From: Aplidium turbinatum
Taxonomy: Eukaryota; Chordata; Ascidiacea; Aplousobranchia; Polyclinidae
Length of the DNA: 64,000 nucleotides
Assembly: GCA_918807975.1 (NCBI GenBank)
Contig: OU964932.1
Location: 17,701,501 to 17,765,500, forward strand
Direction of reading: 5' to 3'
Of this stretch, positions 25,601-34,110 are shown piece after piece. Both the position numbers and the translations under genes were made by a program. The notes below the pieces were generated by a model. The model had not been told where the DNA came from. It was given only the letters and a program-made list of their open reading frames with translations, and made no database searches. The stretch's first letter is position 1. Each line of letters starts with the position of its first letter.

Positions 25601-28600
25601 AGAACGGTGTAGCTTCCACGCCAGCCATTGAGACCTCCAATTAAACGTTTAAGTTATTTTGGCAGCCGATTGTAGCATCGAATAGACAGCGATAGACACG
25701 TGTTTCGCCCATGAGGCTGGGCTCATCAGTATCGCACCGTATTCTTGCCACTTGAGTAATCGACCGCCGCTTTACCAGTCAGTTTAACTCTTATCTTTGT
25801 GGAAAGAAAGAGCCAACAAAACCAGCAGGTGCCAGGGGTAGGTCAATGTGAAGAAAGGCGTTCTTCCCGGCTATCAGCACAAGGCTGATTACTCACTAGC
25901 ACAGCGAGCTGCAGTGACGCTTCGCTAACCAGAACGGTGTAGCTTCCACGCCAGCCATTGAGACCTCCAATTAAACGTTTAAGTTATTTTGGCAGCCGAT
26001 TGTAGCATCGAATAGACAGCGATAGACACGTGTTTCGCCCATGAGGCTGGGCTCATCAGTATCGCACCGTATTCTTGCCACTTGAGTAATCGACCGCCGC
26101 TTTACCAGTCAGTTTAACTCTTATCTTTGTGGAAAGAAAGAGCCAACAAAACCAGCAGGTGCCAGGGGTAGGTCAATGTGAAGAAAGGCGTTCTTCCCGG
26201 CTATCAGCACAAGGCTGATTACTCACTAGCACAGCGAGCTGCAGTGACGCTTCGCTAACCAGAACGGTGTAGCTTCCACGCCAGCCATTGAGACCTCCAA
26301 TTAAACGTTTAAGTTATTTTGGCAGCCGATTGTAGCATCGAATAGACAGCGATAGACACGTGTTTCGCCCATGAGGCTGGGCTCATCAGTATCGCACCGT
26401 ATTCTTGCCACTTGAGTAATCGACCGCCGCTTTACCAGTCAGTTTAACTCTTATCTTTGTGGAAAGAAAGAGCCAACAAAACCAGCAGGTGCCAGGGGTA
26501 GGTCAATGTGAAGAAAGGCGTTCTTCCCGGCTATCAGCACAAGGCTGATTACTCACTAGCACAGCGAGCTGCAGTGACGCTTCGCTAACCAGAACGGTGT
26601 AGCTTCCACGCCAGCCATTGAGACCTCCAATTAAACGTTTAAGTTATTTTGGCAGCCGATTGTAGCATCGAATAGACAGCGATAGACACGTGTTTCGCCC
26701 ATGAGGCTGGGCTCATCAGTATCGCACCGTATTCTTGCCACTTGAGTAATCAACCGCCGCTTTACCAGTCAGTTTAACTCTTATCTTTGTGGAAAAAAAG
26801 AGCCAACAAAACCAGCAGGTGCCAGGGGTAGGTCAATGTGAAGAAAGGCGTTCTTCCCGGCTATCAGCACAAGGCTGATTACTCACTAGCACAGCGAGCT
26901 GCAGTGACGCTTCGCTAACCAGAACGGTGTAGCTTCCACGCCAGCCATTGAGATCTCCAATTAAACGTTTAAGTTATTTTGGCAGCCGATTGTAGCATCG
27001 AATAGACAGCGATAGACACGTGTTTCGCCCATGAGGCTGGGCTCATCAGTATCGCACCGTATTCTTGCCACTTGAGTAATCAACCGCCGCTTTACCAGTC
27101 AGTTTAACTCTTATCTTTGTGGAAAAAAAGAGCCAACAAAACCAGCAGGTGCCAGGGGTAGGTCAATGTGAAGAAAGGCGTTCTTCCCGGCTATCAGCAC
27201 AAGGCTGATTACTCACTAGCACAGCGAGCTGCAGTGACGCTTCGCTAACCAGAACGGTGTAGCTTCCACGCCAGCCATTGAGACCTCCAATTAAACGTTT
27301 AAGTTATTTTGGCAGCCGATTGTAGCATCGAATAGACAGCGATAGACACGTGTTTCGCCCATGAGGCTGGGCTCATCAGTATCGCACCGTATTCTTGCCA
27401 CTTGAGTAATCGACCGCCGCTTTACCAGTCAGTTTAACTCTTATCTTTGTGGAAAGAAAGAGCCAACAAAAGATAAAGATAAGAGCCAACAAAAAGATAA
27501 GAGTTAAACTGACTGGTAAAGCGGCGGTCGATTACTCAAGTGGCAAGAATACGGTGCGATACTGATGAGCCCAGCCTCATGGGCGAAACACGTGTCTATC
27601 GCTGTCTATTCGATGCTACAATCGGCTGCCAAAATAACTTAAACGTTTAATTGGAGGTCTCAATGGCTGGCGTGGAAGCTACACCGTTCTGGTTAGCGAA
27701 GCGTCACTGCAGCTCGCTGTGCTAGTGAGTAATCAGCCTTGTGCTGATAGCCGGGAAGAACGCCTTTCTTCACATTGACCTACCCCTGGCACCTGCTGGT
27801 TTTGTTGGCTCTTTTTTTCCACAAAGATAAGAGTTAAACTGACTGGTAAAGCGGCGGTTGATTACTCAAGTGGCAAGAATACGGTGCGATACTGATGAGC
27901 CCAGCCTCATGGGCGAAACACGTGTCTATCGCTGTCTATTCGATGCTACAATCGGCTGCCAAAATAACTTAAACGTTTAATTGGAGGTCTCAATGGCTGG
28001 CGTGGAAGCTACACCGTTCTGGTTAGCGAAGCGTCACTGCAGCTCGCTGTGCTAGTGAGTAATCAGCCTTGTGCTGATAGCCGGGAAGAACGCCTTTCTT
28101 CACATTGACCTACCCCTGGCACCTGCTGGTTTTGTTGGCTCTTTTTTTCCACAAAGATAAGAGTTAAACTGACTGGTAAAGCGGCGGTTGATTACTCAAG
28201 TGGCAAGAATACGGTGCGATACTGATGAGCCCAGCCTCATGGGCGAAACACGTGTCTATCGCTGTCTATTCGATGCTACAATCGGCTGCCAAAATAACTT
28301 AAACGTTTAATTGGAGGTCTCAATGGCTGGCGTGGAAGCTACACCGTTCTGGTTAGCGAAGCGTCACTGCAGCTCGCTGTGCTAGTGAGTAATCAGCCTT
28401 GTGCTGATAGCCGGGAAGAACGCCTTTCTTCACATTGACCTACCCCTGGCACCTGCTGGTTTTGTTGGCTCTTTCTTTCCACAAAGATAAGAGTTAAACT
28501 GACTGGTAAAGCGGCGGTCGATTACTCAAGTGGCAAGAATACGGTGCGATACTGATGAGCCCAGCCTCATGGGCGAAACACGTGTCTATCGCTGTCTATT

Positions 28601-31600
28601 CGATGCTACAATCGGCTGCCAAAATAACTTAAACGTTTAATTGGAGGTCTCAATGGCTGGCGTGGAAGCTACACCGTTCTGGTTAGCGAAGCGTCACTGC
28701 AGCTCGCTGTGCTAGTGAGTAATCAGCCTTGTGCTGATAGCCGGGAAGAACGCCTTTCTTCACATTGACCTACCCCTGGCACCTGCTGGTTTTGTTGGCT
28801 CTTTCTTTCCACAAAGATAAGAGTTAAACTGACTGGTAAAGCGGCGGTCGATTACTCAAGTGGCAAGAATACGGTGCGATACTGATGAGCCCAGCCTCAT
28901 GGGCGAAACACGTGTCTATCGCTGTCTATTCGATGCTACAATCGGCTGCCAAAATAACTTAAACGTTTAATTGGAGGTCTCAATGGCTGGCGTGGAAGCT
29001 ACACCGTTCTGGTTAGCGAAGCGTCACTGCAGCTCGCTGTGCTAGTGAGTAATCAGCCTTGTGCTGATAGCCGGGAAGAACGCCTTTCTTCACATTGACC
29101 TACCCCTGGCACCTGCTGGTTTTGTTGGCTCTTTCTTTCCACAAAGATAAGAGTTAAACTGACTGGTAAAGCGGCGGTCGATTACTCAAGTGGCAAGAAT
29201 ACGGTGCGATACTGATGAGCCCAGCCTCATGGGCGAAACACGTGTCTATCGCTGTCTATTCGATGCTACAATCGGCTGCCAAAATAACTTAAACGTTTAA
29301 TTGGAGGTCTCAATGGCTGGCGTGGAAGCTACACCGTTCTGGTTAGCGAAGCGTCACTGCAGCTCGCTGTGCTAGTGAGTAATCAGCCTTGTGCTGATAG
29401 CCGGGAAGAACGCCTTTCTTCACATTGACCTACCCCTGGCACCTGCTGGTTTTGTTGGCTCTTTCTTTCCACAAAGATAAGAGTTAAACTGACTGGTAAA
29501 GCGGCGGTCGATTACTCAAGTGGCAAGAATACGGTGCGATACTGATGAGCCCAGCCTCATGGGCGAAACACGTGTCTATCGCTGTCTATTCGATGCTACA
29601 ATCGGCTGCCAAAATAACTTAAACGTTTAATTGGAGGTCTCAATGGCTGGCGTGGAAGCTACACCGTTCTGGTTAGCGAAGCGTCACTGCAGCTCGCTGT
29701 GCTAGTGAGTAATCAGCCTTGTGCTGATAGCCGGGAAGAACGCCTTTCTTCACATTGACCTACCCCTGGCACCTGCTGGTTTTGTTGGCTCTTTCTTTCC
29801 ACAAAGATAAGAGTTAAACTGACTGGTAAAGCGGCGGTCGATTACTCAAGTGGCAAGAATACGGTGCGATACTGATGAGCCCAGCCTCATGGGCGAAACA
29901 CGTGTCTATCGCTGTCTATTCGATGCTACAATCGGCTGCCAAAATAACTTAAACGTTTAATTGGAGGTCTCAATGGCTGGCGTGGAAGCTACACCGTTCT
30001 GGTTAGCGAAGCGTCACTGCAGCTCGCTGTGCTAGTGAGTAATCAGCCTTGTGCTGATAGCCGGGAAGAACGCCTTTCTTCACATTGACCTACCCCTGGC
30101 ACCTGCTGGTTTTGTTGGCTCTTTCTTTCCACAAAGATAAGAGTTAAACTGACTGGTAAAGCGGCGGTCGATTACTCAAGTGGCAAGAATACGGTGCGAT
30201 ACTGATGAGCCCAGCCTCATGGGCGAAACACGTGTCTATCGCTGTCTATTCGATGCTACAATCGGCTGCCAAAATAACTTAAATAGTGGTAATTATTATT
30301 TCATTTCTAACTATATATATATATTTGGCAGAAACATATATATTTCAAAATTCAGAATATTTAAACTTTACCAATGGCCATTTTAACTTGTTCAGCCATA
30401 TTTTGAAAGGAAGCGTTCTAAATTTCTTTTTTCAATAAAGAATCGTAATGGCTAGTGAAAAAAGATTAGTTAGAAATGAATAGTGTCATGTCTATAGTCA
30501 GGACTGCAAAGGTTCAAGACATTACGTTTTGCTATGTACAGTAACATTCAAATATCAGAATTACCGTATGTTGTTACAAAATAATATGCTAATAGTTTTT
30601 CAAAATTCACGTTCACGATAGTCTCATTCGGTTGGAATTTATTTGAAGTTTAAATACTACTATCTCAGTCCATGCAAATTTTTTGATAAACAAAAATCAA
30701 TATAAATAAAGAGGATATCGAAACCAGTGAGGAATATTGGTACCCATTTCTTTAACCAAGCCTTTGATCAGGCCTCGAAACTGAAGGCGGCCATGGCCGC
30801 AATTAACCTACAAAAACTGACATTTTGTCCGTCGGGTCTCGTCCTTCCGTCGGCCGCATTTGTCCGCCATGAAGTTCCGAGAAAAATTTACGCAAGCGGC
30901 CTTGTGAATAAAGTACTTTGTCACTTATAATCACAAAGGATTAGAAAGCAGTCAAAGTATCCGATAAATCAAAATACACACTGTCTAGTGTCTATGCTTC
31001 AGTTTTCGAAATTAGCCTCGGCAATCGGCAATTGCCGAGGCACATGCATGAATGGCACATTAGCCTCGGCAATAAAAATGCCAAGGCCACACGAGCGCTT
31101 ATAAGGACCACAAGATTACAAAAATAACCCTAATTTTCTTAGACCACACCAGACTAGGAGGTTGATTCAATCTTACTATTGCTTGATGTTTTTATTTGGG
31201 TTACTTTCTACTTCGCAGCCGCTGAGACACGTGCCCAGCTGGGAGAATTGAATCTTTTATAGAAATATCACCCTATTTGCATTGATTCAACGCCAGTAGA
31301 CGTCAAATTATTGTAAGCATTTACTCCTTATCGCGCTTCGCCTTCCGTCATCTCGTCCAGCTGTATCAGAAACAATCGCGCCGCTTTCACAACGAACCAC
31401 ACAACATCAACAGACGTCGAATACATGTAAGTAATAGGTTAACGCGTTAACCTTTAGAGTGAGCTTTGTTAATTGCGGTTTGTGATAGATGTCTGGTTGC
31501 GTAACAACAACAGGTGCAATTTTATGCGCTGACAATGCTCATGTGAACTATAAAAAAAAGTTAGCAACCTTATAAATACTGGCTTAATTGTTACGCAAAA

Positions 31601-32351
31601 GTTATTCTTTCATCGAATGCTAGTTCTTTACCAGTGTCATTGCCAATATAAATCTTGGTGAAGGAAGATACAGTTAAAAAGTGGAATTTACCTGCTATAG
31701 GTTATGAAACAGAGAGGACAGAAAGAAAAGTTAGTGTAGTATTTTGCAAAATTTGTAAAGAATTTTATGACGGAAACAAATCGGAATTAGAAAAGCTACG
31801 GGGCCCAGTTAAAAAAGTAGTACAAAATTGGATAAATGGTACTTCGGCAGTAAACAAAAGTAATGCTTCCGATCATGTGACATCGCGCGTTCATGAACGG
31901 GCAGTTTTGCGTCTTCAAGCTTAAGCGTCTTAAGACATGACGTCGTCGTCATTTCTTATTGGGCATTGTTGTTACGCAATACAACCGGTCGGGAAAATTA
32001 AATCGATTTGTGCTGACTCGAACGTTGAATTAACCCAAAAATTTTAACCGCCGAACAACTTACGCTTCTGCCGAAGTAAAAGTGTGCTAATTTCGAAGAC
32101 TATATGTGGATGCGTGTCGAAGTTCCGATGGCTGCCATGTGCTTGTGATTAGCCGCCGAACAACTTGCTTCAGTCGGACACGTTTGGCCACCGGAAAAAA
32201 AAAGTTGTTTCGAGGCCTGCCTTTGATCATTGCCACCACTGCACTGAGACATATATAACATATCACAAGACATAAACATATCACTTACTTTTTGAGTTAA
32301 AGCATTCTTTTGGTTTTGCTTTGCCATGCTGATGACTGAGCTTAAATCCAT
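19606..32351 (-). CDS. SPTY2D1: SPT2 homolog (SPTY2D1), histone H3-H4 chaperone; complete, ten coding exons
   Basis: SPT2 is a nuclear protein that binds H3-H4 and supports transcription through chromatin. Ten minus-strand exons (32289-32351, 24975-25086, 24267-24373, 23815-23934, 23274-23454, 22002-22659, 21700-21818, 20682-20843, 20060-20198, 19606-19699) join in phase to 585 codons including the stop, i.e. 584 aa; human SPTY2D1 is 685. The N terminus starts MDLSSVISMAKQNQKN, followed by SVNPAAVKAFLNRKKEIEKL and KKARAMATRTKDN, both conserved in the family. The middle is a Ser/Lys-rich disordered stretch. The C terminus is the SPT2 histone-binding domain: DEYSDDDEYDSEMEGFIDDD, IGAIFKYDKSKYG and the basic-acidic helix ending KKKIKREKR. 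Intron 1 is 7.2 kb and contains the hammerhead repeat array and a hAT scrap. Confidence 0.92.
20060..20198 (-). CDS. SPTY2D1: SPT2 exon 9: histone-binding core
   Basis: It encodes ELNPNSISAQIGAIFKYDKS and KYGRESEYELSKMDASFKDI, aligning with human ISKHIREIFGYDRKKYKDES and the ALRYMESSW region. This part of SPT2 contacts the H3-H4 tetramer in known structures. The donor is GTAAAT. Confidence 0.93.
20270..20525 (-). repeat. tRNA-derived SINE in an SPT2 intron
   Basis: On the minus strand it has an A box (GGCGCAACGGATAAGGCGC) and a B box (GGTTCGACTCC) at tRNA spacing in the first 80 bases. About 170 bases of body follow, ending near 20270. This is clear Pol III promoter architecture. It is a different family from the SINE at 32555. 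Confidence 0.65.
20682..20843 (-). CDS. SPTY2D1: SPT2 exon 8: acidic start of histone-binding domain
   Basis: It encodes GYSAGHRRTQVLQDEYSDDD and EYDSEMEGFIDDDEEGE. Human has DDDDEYDSEMEDFIEDEGE at the same place. The acceptor is ATGTTCAG and the donor GTGAGT. Confidence 0.94.
21700..21818 (-). CDS. SPTY2D1: SPT2 exon 7
   Basis: It encodes NNSKPSAPCTISVQSTMVRT and NYPGVSQTDPKKPIYAKPN, part of the linker. The acceptor is GCTTTGCAG and the donor GTAAGC, with phase 2 in and 1 out. Confidence 0.83.
22002..22659 (-). CDS. SPTY2D1: SPT2 exon 6: long disordered exon
   Basis: This 658-nt exon encodes DEDCSSDDSSEDTTTPEERY, a coiled KRKRKQLEAQLKMMKSF segment and about 160 residues rich in Lys, Ser and Asn, ending PPNPYAELMEKAKM. 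Vertebrate SPT2 has a similar Ser/Pro/Gly-rich linker here. The acceptor is TTTTGACAG and the donor GTAAGT. Confidence 0.9.
23274..23454 (-). CDS. SPTY2D1: SPT2 exon 5
   Basis: It encodes GVSSESEEADERNG, a basic KLSRKKEKQQEKAREAAKL stretch and FNDLLNLAQKQAKQP. The last matches the second conserved SPT2 helix (human MNFTDLLRLAEKKQFEPV). The acceptor is TACACAG and the donor GTAATA. Confidence 0.9.
23815..23934 (-). CDS. SPTY2D1: SPT2 exon 4
   Basis: It encodes 40 residues beginning VYRGEDYLGRNKNKSNKEVV and ending MRKITSER. Phase is 0 on both sides, with a CTTTTAAAG acceptor and a GTAAGT donor. Sequence conservation is low here; placement rests on phase and position. Confidence 0.82.
24267..24373 (-). 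CDS. SPTY2D1: SPT2 exon 3
   Basis: It encodes EEENIKKKRDLEKLRVDKKH and KKARAMATRTKDNLQ. The last segment is the strongest N-terminal SPT2 signature (human HDKKARAMAKRTKDNF). The acceptor is TATTTTCAG and the donor GTACCA. Confidence 0.93.
24975..25086 (-). CDS. SPTY2D1: SPT2 exon 2
   Basis: It encodes KFGYSTTLQAPKKLEK and then SVNPAAVKAFLNRKKEIEKL, aligning with human VQSAAVQAFLRRKEEELRRK. The acceptor is TTATCTAG and the donor GTAATA, phase 0 in and 1 out. It ends only about 100 bp from the repeat array. Confidence 0.9.
25175..25187 (+). repeat. 13-bp target site duplication, left copy
   Basis: AATAGTGGTAATT directly abuts the first repeat unit. The identical 13 bases close the array at 30282-30294. 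This implies that the array, or its founder, entered by a staggered-cut insertion into what was one copy of this site. Confidence 0.85.
25188..27447 (-). repeat. Left arm of the array, hammerheads on minus strand
   Basis: Seven units start at 25188 (slightly truncated), 25521, 25851, 26181, 26511, 26841 and 27171. Units 5 and 6 share CAACCGCC in place of CGACCGCC, and GGAAAAAAAG in place of GGAAAGAAAG. Unit 6 alone has AGATCTCC in place of AGACCTCC. These variants are the markers that show the right arm is its mirror copy. Confidence 0.92.
25359..27385 (-). ncRNA. Seven type I hammerhead ribozymes (minus strand)
   Basis: The 47-nt motifs lie at 25359-25405 and every 330 bases to 27339-27385. 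Each reads, on the minus strand, stem I GCGATA, core CTGATGA, stem II GCCCA, loop GCCTCA, TGGGC, core GAAA, self-complementary CACGTG, T, then C at the predicted cleavage point and stem I TATCGC. All invariant core bases are present. They lie in the same sense as SPT2, so they would be present in its pre-mRNA. Confidence 0.88.
27448..27493. other. Centre of the palindrome (non-mirrored junction)
   Basis: The symmetry axis is at 27470/27471. The 46 central bases are not self-complementary. They hold two copies of GAGCCAACAAAA and short AAAGATAAGAG pieces copied from the adjoining unit. Such templated patchwork is usual at template-switch or fold-back junctions. Confidence 0.75.
27494..30283 (+). 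repeat. Right arm of the array, hammerheads on plus strand
   Basis: Units repeat every 330 bases (the GAGTTAAACT landmark at 27501, 27831, 28161, 28491, 28821, 29151, 29481, 29811 and 30141). Counting outward from the centre, the second and third units carry the same two variants as left units 6 and 5, at mirror positions. It extends about 530 bp further from the centre than the left arm and stops mid-unit. Confidence 0.92.
27556..30242 (+). ncRNA. Nine type I hammerhead ribozymes (plus strand)
   Basis: Motifs lie at 27556-27602, 27886-27932, 28216-28262, 28546-28592, 28876-28922, 29206-29252, 29536-29582, 29866-29912 and 30196-30242. In the first copy CTGATGA is 27562-27568, stem II 27569-27584, GAAA 27585-27588, and the predicted cleavage follows C27596. 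Stem III can form only ACA/TGT around two bases, so cleavage is likelier through a dimer. Minimal stem III is typical of Penelope and retrozyme hammerheads. Confidence 0.88.
30282..30294 (+). repeat. 13-bp target site duplication, right copy
   Basis: AATAGTGGTAATT follows the truncated last unit (which ends in CTTAAA, overlapping the A run by two bases). It is identical to 25175-25187. Confidence 0.85.
31271..31316. mobile_element. Decayed palindromic MITE core
   Basis: TTGCATTGATTCAACG, then AGTAGACGTCAAATTATTGTAAG, resembles the centre of the element at 621-688 with several changes. Confidence 0.3.
31655..31924 (+). pseudogene. Fragment of a hAT/ZNF862-like protein (BED-like zinc finger)
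   Basis: The frame encodes VKKWNLPAIGYE, then FCKICKEFYDGN and a WINGTSAVNKSNASDHVTS segment ending in RVHERAV. This is the C-x2-C with downstream W-x-G and H-x(n)-H pattern found at the N terminus of ZNF862/KIAA1586-like hAT-derived proteins. It stops after about 90 residues with no dimerisation or transposase domain nearby, so it is a transposon scrap rather than a host gene. No transposon ends could be assigned. Confidence 0.55.
32289..32351 (-). CDS. SPTY2D1: SPT2 exon 1: start codon and N terminus
   Basis: ATG at 32349-32351, 21 codons MDLSSVISMAKQNQKNALTQ plus K, then a GTAAGT donor in phase 0. It resembles the human start MDFRDILMIASKGQ, with MD plus hydrophobic residues and an A-K pair. 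The downstream exon continues in phase 0. An upstream in-frame extension lacks family similarity, so this ATG is preferred. Confidence 0.78.
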
Positions 32352-32554
32352 TTCGGAAAGTTTGTGTAAATCGGTAATAAATAAGTAGCTTGGAATGGAA
32401 TGATTAAACTTGTGTAACACAACAAGAAATGTATTATATCAGTCCTAGTATTTTAAGGTCATATGCTTTAAGACAAAAAGAAATTATAATTAGAAACATA
32501 GATAATTCAGAAGATAGCAACTTGAAACCTATCTGAAAGTTAGCTGTTAGCGTC

Positions 32555-32860
32555 CGCCCCGTTAGCTCAGTGATTACGCGCCCAGCTCAAGATCACGCGG
32601 CACAAGTTTGACTCTCGGGGTGTGCGCTTGAGCAACGCATTTCAGGACTGCTCTCCATTCAGTGGCACTTTGTGAATCGAATAATTTCCGGGCAACAACA
32701 CTTCAACAATCGGAAAACTTCACTCTGACTATCTCGGTAACCGGCCCTGCATCAAGAGCCTCTACAAGTATGCGAAACTACCAGGAATAACCTATCCAGG
32801 CTTTGTTAGTCCGAGGATAAAGATTCAAAACCAACCAACTATAGTCATTGTCATACAAAA
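32555..32860 (+). repeat. tRNA-derived SINE, about 300 bp
   Basis: The head CCCCGTTAGCTCAGTGATTA is an A box, and AGTTTGACTCTCGGGG is a B box with the closing arm. The body (CTTGAGCAACGCATTTCAGG, CATTCAGTGGCAC, AACAATCGGAAAACTTCACT) and the tail GAGGATAAAGATTCAAAACC recur at 56400-56700 on the minus strand and, diverged, at 16250-16740. Confidence 0.7.
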
Positions 32861-33954
32861 AAGTTTGATATTTGAATTCGCTCTACCCACAAATGTCCGG
32901 TAGTTTGTCCTGCTTTGGTATCATGTACGTTATAACGTTCGCGTTTTGGCGCTTCTACCTTTTTCTAGACCTCTGCTATGTTTGTCATATATTCTTTTTT
33001 CGTTGTGATGGTCAGAAATAAAAACAAACTGAACCGAAACTGAACTGAACTGAAAAGCAACCCACAACCATAAACCAACAGACTTGGAGAAACTGAGCTA
33101 GTTTCTGAAAACAATGTTGCCAGAGGTCAATATCTCAATTTTATCAAAATTGTTTAAAAAATTTCTAATCCCAAATTCACTTAACATTTAACAACGCTTT
33201 TTATCACAAATTGTCAAGTAGTTTTGTCTTATTTCAAGATGATCTCTAAAAATAAAAATTTACCTCGCGTTGATAGAGTTCTTTTGTCAATTTCTGAGGT
33301 GATTTCAAAAAAACAAAATCGGTATTCAGCATAAAAGAAGAAATAAATTTTTAATGCTACGAACACTACTAGCTCTCCATTCCAGGTATCCACCTACGCC
33401 TCGAACCACAACATTTCCACAGTTTCAAAATTTTGCTCGCAATGACTTTAAAACTTCCACAAAATTTCTTATCTGGCAACACTAAGTGAAAAAATAACCA
33501 AGGAACTACGTCACATCACCAACGTCAGTGAGTTGCACAACAATAGTTGTAGCTCAAATTTGGCTGATCAAGATTTGAGTAGCTTGCCAGTGAATTTGTC
33601 ACTCGGCAGTTTACCATTGCATGCCCAAACTGGACATAAAAATTGGCTTCTTTGTTTTTTTATCCACTTAATTTAAATTTTTAAACACCGGGTGTAAGCT
33701 TAGATACAAAAAAGATTGTCTGATCTACCATAATCGCCTACAACAAGTCAAAAGTAAGGACGTTTCAATTCAATTTTAAAAATGCCTTTGAAGACTCTCA
33801 AATTAAAAAGTTCCGGAAACTTGTTTTTTTTCTTAATTTCTTTTCAACTTTATTTTTCATTCCTGGCGCAAATATGTAGTGAACGGCAAAGTAACAGAAG
33901 GGAAACTGGAAAAATAACTAAAACGTAGGCTAATTTGCCGATGCTTGACATTTG

Positions 33955-34110
33955 TCAGCAGCTGACTCGCTGACTGATATAGTCGTTCGCTGCTTCTTGT
34001 CTGTTGTGGTATCTAGATTGCTATGGTGCTATTTTATTCATATTGTGTATAATTGTAGGCTACCGTGCTATTCTTGCAACAAACGAAAGAAAAGTTTTCC
34101 CCCTCTCTCT
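33955..34110 (+). repeat. Short interspersed repeat (CTGACTGATATAGTCGTTCG family), copy 1
   Basis: It shares AGCTGACTC, CTGACTGATATAGTCGTTCG, CTGCTTCTTGTCTGTTGTGG, TCTAGATTGCTATGGTG and a GTTTTC-CTCTCTC tail with copies at 36310-36450 (minus) and 57125-57265 (plus). Length is about 150 bp. No Pol III boxes or coding capacity recognised. Confidence 0.55.

Larger units (their letters stand above)
25188..30283. mobile_element. Retrozyme-like array: about 15.4 copies of a 330-bp hammerhead repeat in mirror image
   Basis: The whole 5.1-kb block consists of one 330-bp unit. From 25188 to 27447 it runs in one direction (6.9 copies); from 27494 to 30283 it runs in the other (8.4 copies). Units are almost identical (a handful of substitutions), so the array is young or kept uniform. 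Each full unit carries a type I hammerhead ribozyme core. The array is bounded on both sides by the same 13 bases and sits in SPT2 intron 1. Unit length, ribozyme type and flanking duplication match what is known of animal retrozymes: short non-autonomous hammerhead retroelements thought to move with Penelope-like machinery. No protein is encoded. I know of no retrozyme locus this long or folded back, but could not search. Confidence 0.85.
30295..32288. other. Upstream part of SPT2 intron 1, outside the array
   Basis: It holds a hAT-type zinc-finger scrap (31655-31924), a palindromic MITE relic near 31271 and small hairpins such as the CCTCGGCAA/TTGCCGAGG pair near 31016-31042. A GC-richer patch at 30785-30900 contains GCGGCCATGGCCGC. 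I see no further exon. Confidence 0.45.

Noticed and set aside
30180-30386. Open frame reading out of the last repeat unit into unique DNA
   Set aside because: It begins inside the hammerhead region of the final 330-bp unit and ends in AT-rich flank; there is no start context or family similarity. It is a by-product of the repeat.
31015-31045. CCTCGGCAAT/ATTGCCGAGG hairpin as a possible terminator or regulatory RNA
   Set aside because: A short imperfect palindrome in an intron of an animal gene; no bacterial-type terminator is expected and no family fits.
32558-32635. tRNA gene
   Set aside because: The A and B boxes are present, but the acceptor stem and anticodon arm do not form, and the sequence continues into a 300-bp body shared with other copies. 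It is a SINE head.
33117-33481. MITE bounded by GTTGCCAGAGG and TCTGGCAAC
   Set aside because: The ends are inverted, but I found no target duplication and could not define limits, so it is mentioned only in the intergenic note.
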